Origin: Chaenocephalus aceratus
Lineage: Eukaryota > Chordata > Actinopteri > Perciformes > Channichthyidae
Length of the DNA: 64,000 bases
NCBI GenBank assembly: GCA_023974075.1
Contig: JAMFTG010000488.1
Span: 496,001 to 560,000, forward strand
Direction of reading: 5' to 3'
The number at the start of each line of letters is the position of its first letter. Positions within the stretch are counted from its first letter, which is position 1. The position numbers and the translations under genes were made by a program. The notes under the pieces are model-generated. The model did no database searches. It was not told the DNA's origin and worked only from the letters and a program-made list of their open reading frames with translations. Below, one piece after another: positions 11,477-22,672 of this stretch.

Positions 11477-12957
11477 CAAGCCAGCCTTAACCTGCCATCA
11501 GGCCCTGGGGCAGGTTCCTCCTCCAGATGAGTGACGTATCGGGCCTCCCTCATGTATTTGTAAGGTTTGCCGATGGCTCCCCTTCACGTAGCAAGTCTTG
11601 GTCATCCTCTCCATCTCCTCCAACAGATAATGTCCCTCCTGTCTGTTTTTCCTCTCCCGCTACTCCAACGCTATCAGAACCAGACGGCCTACTTGGCTCC
11701 GAGGCCGGCACCGCTGGTGCTCGGTACAGAACTAATCTGTCCTTCCTCCTCATCCTGGCCTACAGGTTTACAATAACGTGTAAGCTTGCGCATTTTTTGT
11801 AATAGCTGCTTGTCTCGAAATCCTTTTCCCTCAACAATTTCCTTTTCCGAGCGCCACTCTCAAAGTTTTTATTTTCTTCTCAAACTTTTTCTCCTAAACA
11901 ACCTTCATCTGTTACTCAATCACTCGCAATTGGAATAAGTCACATGTGAAACATATTCTCATTCTGATTGGCTGTTAAGTGGTGCCCACTGACTGTTTCG
12001 GAGTCATAATTTTTTTTTGAAAAATCTCTGGAATCCATCGATCTGATTGATTAGCGGAGCAAATGATCAAAATACTACGGAGGGAAGATATTTTCGTTTG
12101 GATTACTGGAAGCTTACGAGTGTGTGAGAGTGTGTATACGTGTGTGTGTTTGTGTATTTTTGCATTTGTGTGTATTATGTTTGTTTCCCAGGGAAAACCC
12201 TCACGAGAAACACCGGCTGTTGTTATGCCTGCTGTGACGTCAAGTTACTCCGTTCTCCGCTTGTAATTATGCCGTCACAAGCTACAAGTTGTATTTATCA
12301 TCTGAATTTGCCGAAACAAGTTAAATATTCTGAAAGCCAAGACTTTATTTGAAAACAGATGAAAACAAACTTTAACGTAACCTGTCGTCTAATCTATGAT
12401 TACTATACGCTTTGCATTAATAATTTCAGCGGAGGCGGCGCTTTGGAACAGCAGAGTGGCAGGGGAGAGCTGTCATCTTCCCTTTACAAGCTTAAAAAAT
12501 GTATTTATCGTGTGATTTTGGAAATAAAAGCTAACTTTGTTTATTTAAAATGTAAAAAAAAACATCCGAAATAAAACTTATTTTTTGATTGGCTCATGTG
12601 ACGACCCCTGCCTCACTATCTCTGGTGGTGGGTGTGTGTGTGGCCCTTTAATGACTCTCCCTCTGTGTGTGCTCACGGGAATTGAGGACACCTGGCGGAT
12701 GGAGCTAGCCGGATAAAGGACTGGACCGGATCTCGCTCACTCTCTGGCAGGAGGAAGGGCAGCCACGACCAGCTGACCTCTTGTTTTGCCTGTTTGTGTC
12801 CTTCAGCAGCAGCCAAATAAACTATTTTCTATTCACGCCCTCGTTTGTCGCGTGTTTGTTGTGGCTGAGAGCTAAGCCATGACACTCATGATAGGCCCCG
12901 ATCTCCGTAGGCCCCTGGGCTTCAGTCCAGGTCAGCCCGTGCATTAAGGCGGCCCTG
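11477..12957 (-). mobile_element. hAT element E, left copy (with solo LTR inside)
   Basis: It starts CAAGCCAGCCTTAACC and ends GCATTAAGGCGGCCCTG, so reversing the right end gives CAGGGCCGCCTTAA as the inverted partner. It is a direct duplicate of 21155-22457. The minus strand near 11527-11890 encodes a decayed hAT transposase N-terminus (basic RKRKLL-like segment, then PVGQDEEE and SEPSRPSGSD). The catalytic region is deleted. The 288-bp LTR at 12597 accounts for most of the length difference from the right copy. Its flanks do not match each other: cctgtacg on the left, cctccacc on the right. Confidence 0.85.
12597..12884 (+). mobile_element. Solo LTR
   Basis: The segment begins TGTGACGACC and ends CCATGACA (TG...CA). 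It contains an AATAAA near 12816 and is flanked by ctca on both sides. The right hAT copy has the uninterrupted site ggctcatgatagg near 22382, so the insertion is directly visible by comparison. The internal coding part has been lost by LTR-LTR recombination, the usual origin of solo LTRs. Confidence 0.75.
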
Positions 12958-13313
12958 CCTCCACCAAAATCCCCCCGGAGGTACTTTATCTCTCCGCGGT
13001 TGTTGTAAGCAGTGGCCAAATGACTGGCTTTACAATCCCTGTGGAAATATGACAGCTTTGAATACATGTAATGAAATGACAAAGTGACAGAACACGATGG
13101 ACGTTAGCTTTAACCGGGGACACAGATGTTGACGGGTAGCAGAATAAGTTGCAACACTAGTAGCCTACAGACATCGACAATTGAACAAAGAGTACCTGGA
13201 CTGTAAGTAGGAAGAGATAAACTTTGTATACAGTTGTTCTGCACATTTGAAGTTCTATAGTTTTTAAACTCAGAGTGAGCATTTTCAAGTATTTGAGGGT
13301 TGTCTTGCTCCAT
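12958..13313 (-). pseudogene. ttc32: TTC32 5' part: exon 1 and the first half of exon 2
   Basis: Exon 1 (13196-13313) starts with an ATG giving MEQDNPQILENAHSEFKN. After a 1-nt frameshift it reads NFKCAEQLYTKFISS and ends at a GTACTC donor. Exon 2 starts at 13038 after ttccacag and reads CKASHLATAYNNRGEIKYLR, then GDFG. This is the signature of TTC32, a small tetratricopeptide-repeat protein of about 150 residues whose function is poorly known. The exon stops at the hAT boundary at 12957. Its continuation lies 8 kb away at 21069-21154, at the other end of the segment. The frameshift in exon 1 and the cut make it a pseudogene here. Confidence 0.8.
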
Positions 13314-13660
13314 TGGCCCTGAATTCTGTTAAGGTTCGTTGTGTTTCCTAAAGGCGGAAGTGACAACACACAACAAAAGCGCCCAATCATGTTTTAGTGC
13401 GTCTCAAGTAGGCGGGGCAATAACAACTTCAAAACGTCTTTCATTTAGCGCCTAAATCAACTTATCATTTTGAGTTGATTATATAGGATATCATTTCTAC
13501 ATATGTTGATGCTTCTCTGCATTTGCTTGGAGTTATTAGGGTACTGGTTGACACAGAACCTGCTTTTATTAATATGTCACTTAAAATTGACCACAGAAGA
13601 TGCAAAACATTGATAAAAACGACAAAATAAATAAATGTGGCCATTTTTTTTTTTTTTTAG

Positions 13661-13666
13661 TTTATT
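13661..13666 (-). promoter_or_regulatory. Polyadenylation signal of the zona pellucida gene
   Basis: AATAAA on the minus strand lies about 150 bp past the predicted stop codon at 13813-13815, a normal distance for a 3' UTR. Confidence 0.5.
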
Positions 13667-13812
13667 TTTTTTAAAATACACGACTCGTTATTGTCATCCA
13701 TCAATATAAAAGGCAGTACAGTACATTCATTGATACAACTGTTCCCAAACAAAACAATGAACAAAATGACATAAGGTGCAAATGACAACATGTAAACACT
13801 TGTAGAAAAGAT

Positions 13813-16800
13813 TCAAAGGTTAGACAGAATAATTGCCCCAGAGGAGATCTGCCTTTGGCGTGTTGAGTCGGTGCTTCTTCGCTCTGCAAAACAAGTAAAG
13901 ATTACCAACTGCACATCCAGATCGACTACATTTGTTCAGACTCGGTCACTTACCCTTTTTTACACCTGCAGGTCTTGAGTAGCTCTGACCTGGAGGATGC
14001 ACACACTGGCCTCTGCAGGAACCATCTGCCTGGCTGCTTGTGTCACAAATCACTGCATCACAGTGGACATAGATCTGTGGACAGACAGGATGATTTATTA
14101 CACATGGCTACATGCAGCAGTGGCCAAAAGACTCCAGATTTGGATTTACAAGTCTTACCTGGTCTTTCAGAACCTCGTCATCTTTAGTGAAAGTGAACAT
14201 CTTTACAGAGAAGCGCTTGATGTGGGACGGGACTAAAACTCTGGAGTCACTCACAACGGGATGGAAAATGGTTGCATAGCTGTCATTGCGATTCTCACAG
14301 CTAGTGAAGGAATTCGAAAGTTAAAATAAAGCAGCAGTTAAACAAATGAAATGAGTAGTTAGTAGTTAGTTTTAAACAACATTACCTGTCCACAATGATG
14401 TCCCAGCTTGGCAGAGATGTCCTATCTTCATAAAGGGTTGCCCAACAGTTCTCAGCAATGAGTTCCAAGCTCGGGTCGGTAGAATGCATCAGCTCCACCT
14501 CAAAATACAGAGGCTGCTGCAGATATTTCACCACTGGATAATCCTCTGCTTGGTAGAAGAGCTCGTAGGATGGATCTGCAGGAGAGAAGTCCCGTTAGAG
14601 ACAGGAGGCCTGGACATTTACAGTTTCAAACCTTTATTTAATCTGATCGGTCCATTGAGATCATAGATCTCTTTTTCAAAGGAGACCTGCAAACAGTGTT
14701 TTGTATGCATGAACAAGTTGTAAAATTCCACCATGCCTTGGGAAAGCCTCATCTGCACCATCAGCTGCCCGGTGCCGATCTCTGCAGCGGGCTCATAGGT
14801 TCTTGGTTTAGCGCTGAAGGCAACAGTCTGAGTCTCATTGACCACATAGAAGCAGGAAATAGTTTGCCTATTGGGGGAAAAAAAAATATATAAATGCATA
14901 CATTGAAGGTGTTCATCTCCAATTAGACATAATCAAATATTTTACCTGTAATCAGGATCAACTGGTGATGTGTTTGCTGCTCCTTTGGCGTTGTTGTAAG
15001 ACAGGCGGATCTCATTTTCATACATCATGTAGTTGTCAAAGAACTATTTAACAACAAAAACGCATTAACATGTGACAAAAAAACCCTTTTGATATTTAAA
15101 TGCGATTCACACTCACCGTTCTGGTGGTTCCACAGGTATCCACCCTGAAGGAGAAATATGCAACGCGATCGTCGCTGAACTGTGGTGTGCAGGACTGGTC
15201 CTTTAGCGTCAGCTGACTTGGCTTCAGATCACGAGTCAATTCAACCTTCACAGCCACAGCGGTCATTGTGCCATTGGGGTGGCACTCTGGAGGAAGAAGC
15301 AGACAATGTGTAAAGCAACACAAATCCATCAATTAAAGCAGCAAATATACTTACATGTTCCATCTTACCTGTTGGTTTTAAGGGGAAGTAGCAAGCCAGA
15401 TAGAGATCAGCAAGCACCCAGTCGTTTGCACGATCCAACAGAAGCAGGTCAATTCTGGATTTGACTGATTCTGCAGTGAGCAGCTGTGGAAAAGAAAGTA
15501 AAGTTAGCCAATGCAGAAGATCTATGGTGGGATTTTGTAGTTTTGACATACCTCGAAAACAGCGTCCTTGGCAGTGTATGGCAGAATGAGGCTGAGGTGT
15601 GTGCCGTTCTCATATAAATTGTAGTCTTCAGCCATCTCAGCCGTCAGCTCTCGAGGTCCAACGATAGCCTTTAAATTAGAGCCGTGACTCCCGAACTTCA
15701 CGCTGATGTAAAACTGGTTCTGGTCACAGGTGCCAGCCATGATGGGTAGCACTAGAGCAGCAAAACAGGCATTATCCATTTGATTGTGTTGCTTTTACTC
15801 TTATATAAGTTTCATTTAATTTTAGAAAACATAATTTTCATGAAGATATGGTCAAAAGCAAATTCAATATGATCTCACCAATATCCTGCAGAGAGGCCTG
15901 CAGGTCGACCGGGAGACCAAAAGGAGTTTCTTCAGGCAGGACGATCAACCCAAAGATCAGAGGGAGGAAGTAGGATGTAACCAAGCGCTCAGGATTCTGC
16001 AACAAATGAAATAAAAGCTCAGCAACACTGAAAATATGCTGGTAAAAAGTGATATTTTTAACCTATAATGTCATACATGTTTTAAGACAACATCGGCATC
16101 AAAGGGCACTTGAAGAGAGAAGCTCTTGGAGCCATTAGCCAAGCTGTGTTCCTGGACTGTGAAGCCTTTGGCATTGCTCTCCTCAACAGTGAGGACCCCG
16201 GTGGAGAAGGTGATGTTCCTCAGCTCAACGTCATGGAGGAAGGTTCCCAAGAGAACGCTGAATACCCGAGTCTCTGGGACAGTGTCTGAGGAACAGAAAA
16301 GTGGCAGGTTTACAACTTCTAAACCAGCCTCAACATTGATAGAGAAACTTTGAGTAGTTGGATTGAGTGCTATTTAAAAAACTAAAAAGTGCCCTTTGTA
16401 AGCAAAAGTAGATGTTGTACTTGGCTTCAAATCCCATCCAAACACACCATTTTGCAAAAACTGAAGACTTTATTTAATGGGTTTAGCAGTCTTTAGGATA
16501 TATCCGAGCAAGCCCGAGTTCAAATGTAATGTTGTTCATACCTACTAGAACATTTGACTTACCATCCAGGATTTGGGGAGATTGAGGCATCAGAGGGGTC
16601 ATGATGGGGAACAAAACCTTGTATCTGGTATCATCTTGGGTGTCATCTTCCCTCCACAGTACCTCGAGCATGGGCTCCACAAAGTAGGTGATGTGGTACT
16701 GGTAATCTGGGGCATGGCTCTGCAATAATTCATGACATTTCAATAAAACATGCAAATGCACTAGTGACTCTTGCATTTCTAATCTAGAGATTTCCCCAAC

Positions 16801-18797
16801 CTTGTAGTAACCATCAGGCGAGCCCACTGGGATCTCGACGACGATGTGGAAGTCTGTGGTGCTCAGTGTGTACCCCCGTGCGGCCATCTGAGATCTATCA
16901 AGCCTCTGCCCGTTGATTCCCATGTGCATTTCTGAGACTGTAATTCTGCCGTCCAACAGAGGAGTCACACGGCGAGGTACGTGCCAAGAGACCATATCCT
17001 CGGTGAAGAGGACGCCACCTGTTAATGACAAATGGAGCTGTTGAGTTTAACTGTGCAACAATTAAGCTCACTGTGAAGGCAATATGTTGCTCAGGACTCA
17101 CCTTTGGGACAAGCAGCTGCCAAGTTCACTACATTCAGACCCTGTGGTGCCATGTAGTAGGCGCTCACCCTGAAAACTTCCATGGAGACTCCAGCCACCT
17201 AAAGAGAGGAGAGGTTTACTATAATTGACATGGAGGGAAAGAAACACTGTATAGGAGTGTGTTGCTTACATCCTCTGAATAAGTCTCTGCTGTATTGTAC
17301 GGGCTTCGCATAACCAGGCGACTAGTGGTAGTTTTGGCAGCGTAGCCGGCTTGTTCAGCCTCTTGCAACACCATGGCCACTGGTTCTGGGGTGTAAAACG
17401 TCATCTTCCAGATACCTTGTGATGCACCAGAGGCCTACAGGAAAGAACAAATAATAATTAAATCCTCATTGGTGTAGGGAGGAACTAAACTGTAGTATCT
17501 GAACGGTTTAATTCAACATACTTCAAGCTTGGCGTTGAGCTTCTCGTCTTTACCATCCCGAGTCTGACCCTTAGCTTCAGCATCAAGGTTAGCCATGTGG
17601 TGCGAAACCTAAAACAGAAGATGGTGGTTTTAGCATTCGTTTCCATACACACAAGATGGTGGACTCGTCAATGTAAAGATGACCTACTTCCATGTAGTTC
17701 CTGTCGCAGAGGATCTCCCTGGAGGCCCAGCGAGTGTAGCTGCAAGTCTGAGACACATCATGACTGACCACGTCTGATGGATTCTCGCCGTACATCTGGA
17801 GTCTCAAGCCAACGTTAAATGTAGCATCATCCTATAAATATAAAAAAAAAACTAAATTAAGTGAAACTCCAATATTCTTTGGTTCCAGCTTCTTTGTCAT
17901 TGAAAATGTAATATCCTTGCCTTCAGGGACACATTTGAAGTCTAAATGGATATTTGTGAATGTAACAAACAAGTCCAGAAAGTACCCAGTAGATTCATTG
18001 AGGAATACAGTTTTGAGTGGAGCAGTGCTAATATTTTAGGGATGTGCCAAACAAAAAAGGGAAATGCACTTTGGGTCTTTTAACGGTAAGGGGTTACAAA
18101 TAAATTCAGGGAAACACAAAAATGGGAGCAACCATGTGTTTGTTGAGCCATTAATTCAGTCACTTGAGACAGAATTAGCACAGCTACACTTGGTAGAAAA
18201 TTACATTGAATGCTGTTAAAAACACTTTATCTCAAACAAACCTTGTTGTCCACAAAGCAGCCCATGAGGGAGGTGTAGATTATTGTGTTTCCCCACGGGT
18301 CAGACTCCATGCTGTATCCACACTGAGCAGCCATGCTAGGTGTTAACAAAATGTGCTTGGTGCCATCTGAGGGGAGACAATAAGCTTTGTCAGGGTCCCC
18401 TTTCCTCAGTGATGAACCAATCAGCTGCATTATTAGCAATTAATACTTACTGATAGCCTCCACCTCAAGCTGGTTTCCCACTGCTAAAGCCTTGTCCAAC
18501 GACAGTCTCATTACATTTGCGGCACAGTCAGACCTTAACCCACTGCCTGTTAAAAGAAAAGGCTTGTGAGGAGAATGTGAACCGACTTAATATGCTGTGT
18601 AAAATGACTTCATGAGAATTGAAGCTTACTTGACAGCGAATTTAGCTTCACATTAGGCCTGGCTTGACACAAGATGATAGCTGCAGCCATCCATAACAAA
18701 CTTGAACACATAAAACACATCATTTAGAGACAATTAAGTACACACATAGAAAGAAATCTACAAGAAATGTAACTTACATGTTCCCAAGCCTCAGCAT
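13813..18797 (-). CDS. Zona pellucida (ZPAX/ZP2-like) egg-coat glycoprotein, about 20 exons
   Basis: This spliced gene encodes a secreted egg-envelope protein. Exon 1 (18778-18797, MLRLGN) and exon 2 (18630-18700) give a hydrophobic signal peptide (LLWMAAAIILCQA). An alternative start without exon 1 is ATG at 18723. Later exons include 18451-18546, 18242-18366, about 17691-17833, 17523-17609, 16802-17019, 16563-16721, 15552-15752, 15118-15287, 14159-14300, 13954-14074 and the last at 13813-13883. The exon at 15118-15287 carries a ZP-N signature: ECHPNGTMTAVAVKV, DQSC, then YFSFRVDTCGT. The C-terminal part ends IYVHCDAVICDTSS, a KKERRS basic site and ILSNL-stop, with no membrane anchor. Most exons are open with GT/AG borders, so the gene may be functional. 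ZPAX is the best guess; ZP2-like is the alternative. It lies wholly between the two hAT copies. Confidence 0.75.
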
Positions 18798-18983
18798 GTT
18801 GCAGTTTGTAAGCAGTAAAACCAAAAAGAATACAGTCAGTATCAGAGCTTGGCAATGTCCAGCACACCTTCCAACAAAAACACAAGTCTAAAAGGAAGGG
18901 CACTGGATGATTAACTGAGACATCAGCAGCTGCTTTATATTCCACTTAACGACAAAGCACAGGTGAGGCTTGTTAAGAATTCT

Positions 18984-18998
18984 ACACACACACACGCA

Positions 18999-19048
<50 letters not shown>
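18984..19048. repeat. (CA)n microsatellite
   Basis: A run of about 30 CA units with a few CG variants lies just upstream of the zona pellucida gene. Confidence 0.95.
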
Positions 19049-19049
<1 letters not shown>

Positions 19050-19449
19050 GGTGAGCTGATGTATGCCTAGTTTATTAAGAACATATTGTAAAAACATATG
19101 TATGGAAAGGAAAAACACACATTTTTCAGTAGTGTAAAAAAAGTATGTATTGTTCAGCAAAAGTAGATTTGTATTTGATATATATTACTTTTATATATTT
19201 GAAGAAGCAACTAAATAATCCACAGTTAATAATGAATTAAACTTTTCCTTAAAATCACATGTGCTTTTGATTTTTCCTTTGAGCCTCCTTATAATGACTG
19301 TAATCTAACACTTGATTATTGTTTGTATATATTCTCAAACCACTAAGGATGCACTAACATTTATTACAGACAGTAAAACCCGAGCTTATCGTTTCACCCG
19401 GGTCGATTTTTCTGCTCTGTCCAATTATGCAATGATATATGTTAATTTA

Positions 19450-20093
19450 CAACCCAGTCTCACGGCATTTCGTGTTCACCAACACGATTTGCTCCTTTTT
19501 TTCGTGTTGCACAGCACGATTTTAAAAGCAATGTATGTCTACTGGTAATGTGTTTCGTGCCTGCAGGCTGCAGCACGTCTTTTTCTCCGGTCGGGTCGTG
19601 GAAGACCGGAAGCTGTGTGGTTCATAAAAACATGTTCTTACTCAATATCAAGCCACAATTATTGCTTTTATTTTAAATCGTATAATTTCGGACTTTGGTT
19701 GCCGTCTGTGAGGAAAATAAATGGGGCTCAGAGCCTCAGGATACTGAAATCTGTATTTTAAAATATTTGTTCCTTCTAATTTGTTATTCTTTTCAAAATA
19801 ACACACTGTTATTTACTCACCAATAACACACAATTATCCTTGCTTTTATTTATTGGTTTAATTCCATAATCTCGGGCTTTTTTGGTGTCCGTCAGGAACT
19901 GAATTTCAAAATAAAAATAACCGGAAACAGACGTAGGCCTATAAGGGACATTTCGAGCATCATTGCGATTGTCAACATTTCTGAGTTTAGGATGGCCGAA
20001 GACACTACACTACCCATAATCCGCAGCTATCGTTTAGGACTACAGTCTCCGTAAGGTTACGCAGAGCGTCAAACAGCTCTGCCCCCCCAAAGC
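19450..20093. mobile_element. Foldback-family remnant (left end only)
   Basis: It begins CAACCCAGTCTCA, identical to the terminus of the element at 3363. The interior (about 19800-20050) matches the arm modules at 43690-44000 and 3990-4330. No opposite TGAGACTGGGTTG end follows, so the element is truncated near 20094. That makes this edge a candidate for the joining point of the mobilised segment. Confidence 0.65.
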
Positions 20094-21060
20094 AAACCAG
20101 AGGCCTGTACTACGAAGCTGGTTCAACCTGACCTGGATATGTTTGAGTTAGCCGGTTGGCCTAATCCAAAACATACGCGCTCTCGCTAAACTGTACTACG
20201 AAGCGAGTTATCAAGTGGATCGCTCAAGCCAGCCGTGTCCTATCAAGTTAGGTGCGCGTTCACATGAAAGGAGTGGTATTTGGAGCATTCGAGTGTTTGA
20301 ATGCGTACATTAACAGGTTTATGAAATCACTGCCCCGTCTAAAACACGAGTGGATCTGACTTTAATTACATTTGTCTCGAGTGTTTCATCAAATTAATGT
20401 GTTGCTGAAAATAATACTTCTGCATACAGTATGTGACACTGTGAGTGTTGCACGGATACGGCTCAGCTGACTCAGATAAGGAAATATATGATACATTATG
20501 AAGTGATATGCCGCGGACTGTTCTGTTACTTTGATCCGGTTACTTATGTTGTGGCAGATATTTAATTAAGCTTTCTTAACGCTAATGTTATAATAGTCAG
20601 ATTGCTCTGAAGATGGGAGGTGATATTCTATGAATGTTCACGTTCACACAGATTCAGTTGTCATGACAATATTCATATCAAATAGAAAAAGCCATTTAAA
20701 TGTACAAAGAGGTGTATCCTTCTCGTCTAGTTATGTTGTACAATGCTGCATTTATTTGGGGTCAATAGGTCACATTATATGGAAGCTATTGTAAAAAAAA
20801 ACCGTTTTTATTTATTTTTAGTTTTATAATAATCTAAAAAGAAAAAATTGACTAAAATCCACAAGAAAAGAGGTTCTGACAGTTAGTGAAGCAGACCTAG
20901 AAAACACAAGTGAATATCAATCCAATATCCAACCTATATATACAATTATTTTGACATTTATTTTGAAGCAAAGCGGAAGTGAATTTGTTTTACTCTGTCA
21001 GGCTTGAAAATAACAGATAACTCTATCTCCTGTGAACTTTGGACTAAAAGGGGTCTCTGT
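20094..21060. other. Harbinger-MITE-like sequence and unassigned flank
   Basis: aggcctgtactacgaagctgg near 20101 resembles the start of fish Harbinger-type MITEs, and a second tgtactacgaagc lies near 20193. A clear opposite terminus was not found. The remainder to 21060 is AT-rich and probably TTC32 intron. The third TTC32 exon was not detected. Confidence 0.3.
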
Positions 21061-21068
21061 ACCCTTAC

Positions 21069-21154
21069 CTAGTCTATAGTGGATGAGTCCTCTGTAGTAG
21101 AAAGGTGTCTCATAGCGGCTGTCACTCTGTATTGCTAAAGAGAAGTCCTCCACC
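21069..21154 (-). pseudogene. ttc32: TTC32 exon 2, second half
   Basis: Reading away from the hAT copy on the minus strand gives VEDFSLAIQSDSRYETPF then YYRGLIHYRL and a GTAAGG donor at 21063-21068. This is the tetratricopeptide segment that follows ...YNNRGEIKYLRGDF in TTC32. Joined across the hAT site with one copy of cctccacc, the two halves form a single exon, but about 8 nt short of the family spacing, so the frame is offset. The following exon is not found in the segment. Confidence 0.8.
21147..21154. repeat. Inner 8-bp target duplication cctccacc (partner 12958-12965)
   Basis: This 8-mer abuts the inner side of the right hAT copy and the identical 8-mer abuts the inner side of the left copy. 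It is the original insertion site of a hAT copy inside the TTC32 exon, since TTC32 coding sequence continues on both sides. Confidence 0.9.
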
Positions 21155-21879
21155 CAAGCCCGCCTTAACCTGCCATCAGGACCTGATAGGTTTTGTAGGC
21201 CCCCTATTTAAACAACAAATCAAAGTCATTTATAGCCTCGGCAGGCTCTGTGATCGCACTTCTCCACTCTGCTCTACGCGCGCCTGGTCCTCTCCTCCAG
21301 ATGAGTGACGTATCGGGCCTCCCTCATGTATTTGTCCGGTTTGCCGATGGCTCCCCTCCACGTAGCAAGTCCTCGTCGTCCTCTCCATCTCCTCCAACAG
21401 ATAATGTCCCTCATGTCTGTTTTTCCTCTCCCGCTACTCCATCGCTATCAGAACCAGACGGCCTACTTGGCTCCGAGGCGCCGCTGGCGCTCGGTACAGA
21501 ACTAATCTGTCCTTCCTCCTCATCCTGGCCTACAGGTTTACAATAACCTGTAAGCTTCGGCATTTTTTGTAATAGCTGTTTGTCTCGAAACTCCTTTTCC
21601 CTCAACAATTTCCTTTTCCGAGCGCCACTCTCAAACTTTTTCTTCTCAACTTTTCTCCTAAACAACCTTCATCTGTCACTCAATCACTCACAATTGGAAT
21701 AAGTCACATGTGAAACATACTCTCATTCTGATTGGCTGTTAAGTGGTGCCCACTGACTGTTTCGGAGTCATCATTTTTGAGAAAAATCTCTGGAATCCAT
21801 CGATCTGATTGATTAGCGGAGCAAATGATCAAAATACTACGGAGGGAAGATATTTTCGTTTGGATTACTGGAAGCTCAC

Positions 21880-21922
<43 letters not shown>

Positions 21923-22457
21923 TGTATTTTTGCATTTGTGTGTATTATGTTTGTTTCCCAGGGAAAACCCTCACGAGAAACACCGGCTGTTGTTATGCCT
22001 GCTGTGACGTCAAGTTACTCCGTTCTCCGCTTGTAATTATGCCGTCACAAGCTACAAGTTGTATTTATCATCTGAATTTGCCGAAACAAGTTTAATATTC
22101 TGAAAGCCAAGACTTATTTGAAAACAGATGAAAACAAACTTTAACGGACCCCGCCGTGTTATCTATGATTACTATACGCTTTGCATTAATAATTTCAGCG
22201 GAGACGGCGCTTTAGAACAGCAGAGTCGCAGGGGAGAGCTGTCATCTTCCCTTTACAAGCTTTAAAAATCTATATATCGTGTGATTTTGGAAATAAAAGT
22301 GTCATATTCTGAAAGCCAAGACTTTGTTTATTTAAAATGTAAAAAAAAACATCCGAAATAAAACTTTTTATTTTTTTTATTGGCTCATGATAGGCCCCCG
22401 ATCTCCATAGGCCCCTGGGCTTCAGTCCAGGTCAGCCCGCGCATTAAGGCGGCCCTG
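21155..22457 (-). mobile_element. hAT element E, right copy
   Basis: It starts CAAGCCCGCCTTAACCTG and ends AAGGCGGCCCTG, and is a close direct duplicate of 11477-12957 without the solo LTR. A (TG)n run of about 17 units lies at 21886-21920, longer than in the left copy. The minus frame 21411-21665 (MFRRKVEKKKFESGARKRK, then KLTGY and PVGQDEEEGQ) is the N-terminus of a hAT transposase. The catalytic and dimerisation regions are absent, so mobility would need enzyme from elsewhere. Confidence 0.85.
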
Positions 22458-22465
22458 CCTGTACG

Positions 22466-22672
22466 ATGTTAATGGGATTTGGGTTGTAGTGGATCTGTTT
22501 TGGCTCTCTTTTTTATTCGCCACTCGCACATACCGTGAAAGGCTAGTCGTGTGCTTATTCTCAATGTGCCGTTTAAGGTTTGCTGTCGACGTCGTCGATG
22601 TACGGACTTGCTTTTTCAAACCGGGCGGACACAGTTTACAGGCAAACGTTAGATTTTTTCCGTCTGAGTCAG
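22466..22672 (-). pseudogene. BED-type zinc finger of the outer hAT transposase (fragment)
   Basis: Minus-strand translation gives [17 protein letters not shown] followed by [14 protein letters not shown], that is C-x2-C ... H-x4-H as in the BED fingers at the N-terminus of hAT transposases. The frame then runs into the inserted composite at 22465, so the rest of the transposase is missing. This confirms that the 22466-22955 arm belongs to a hAT-type element transcribed on the minus strand. Confidence 0.7.

Noticed and set aside
11477..22457. Explaining the hAT pair as a simple inversion between two copies
   Set aside because: Inversion by recombination needs oppositely oriented copies; these are in direct orientation, and the flank pattern A-B...B-A plus the permuted TTC32 exon does not fit.
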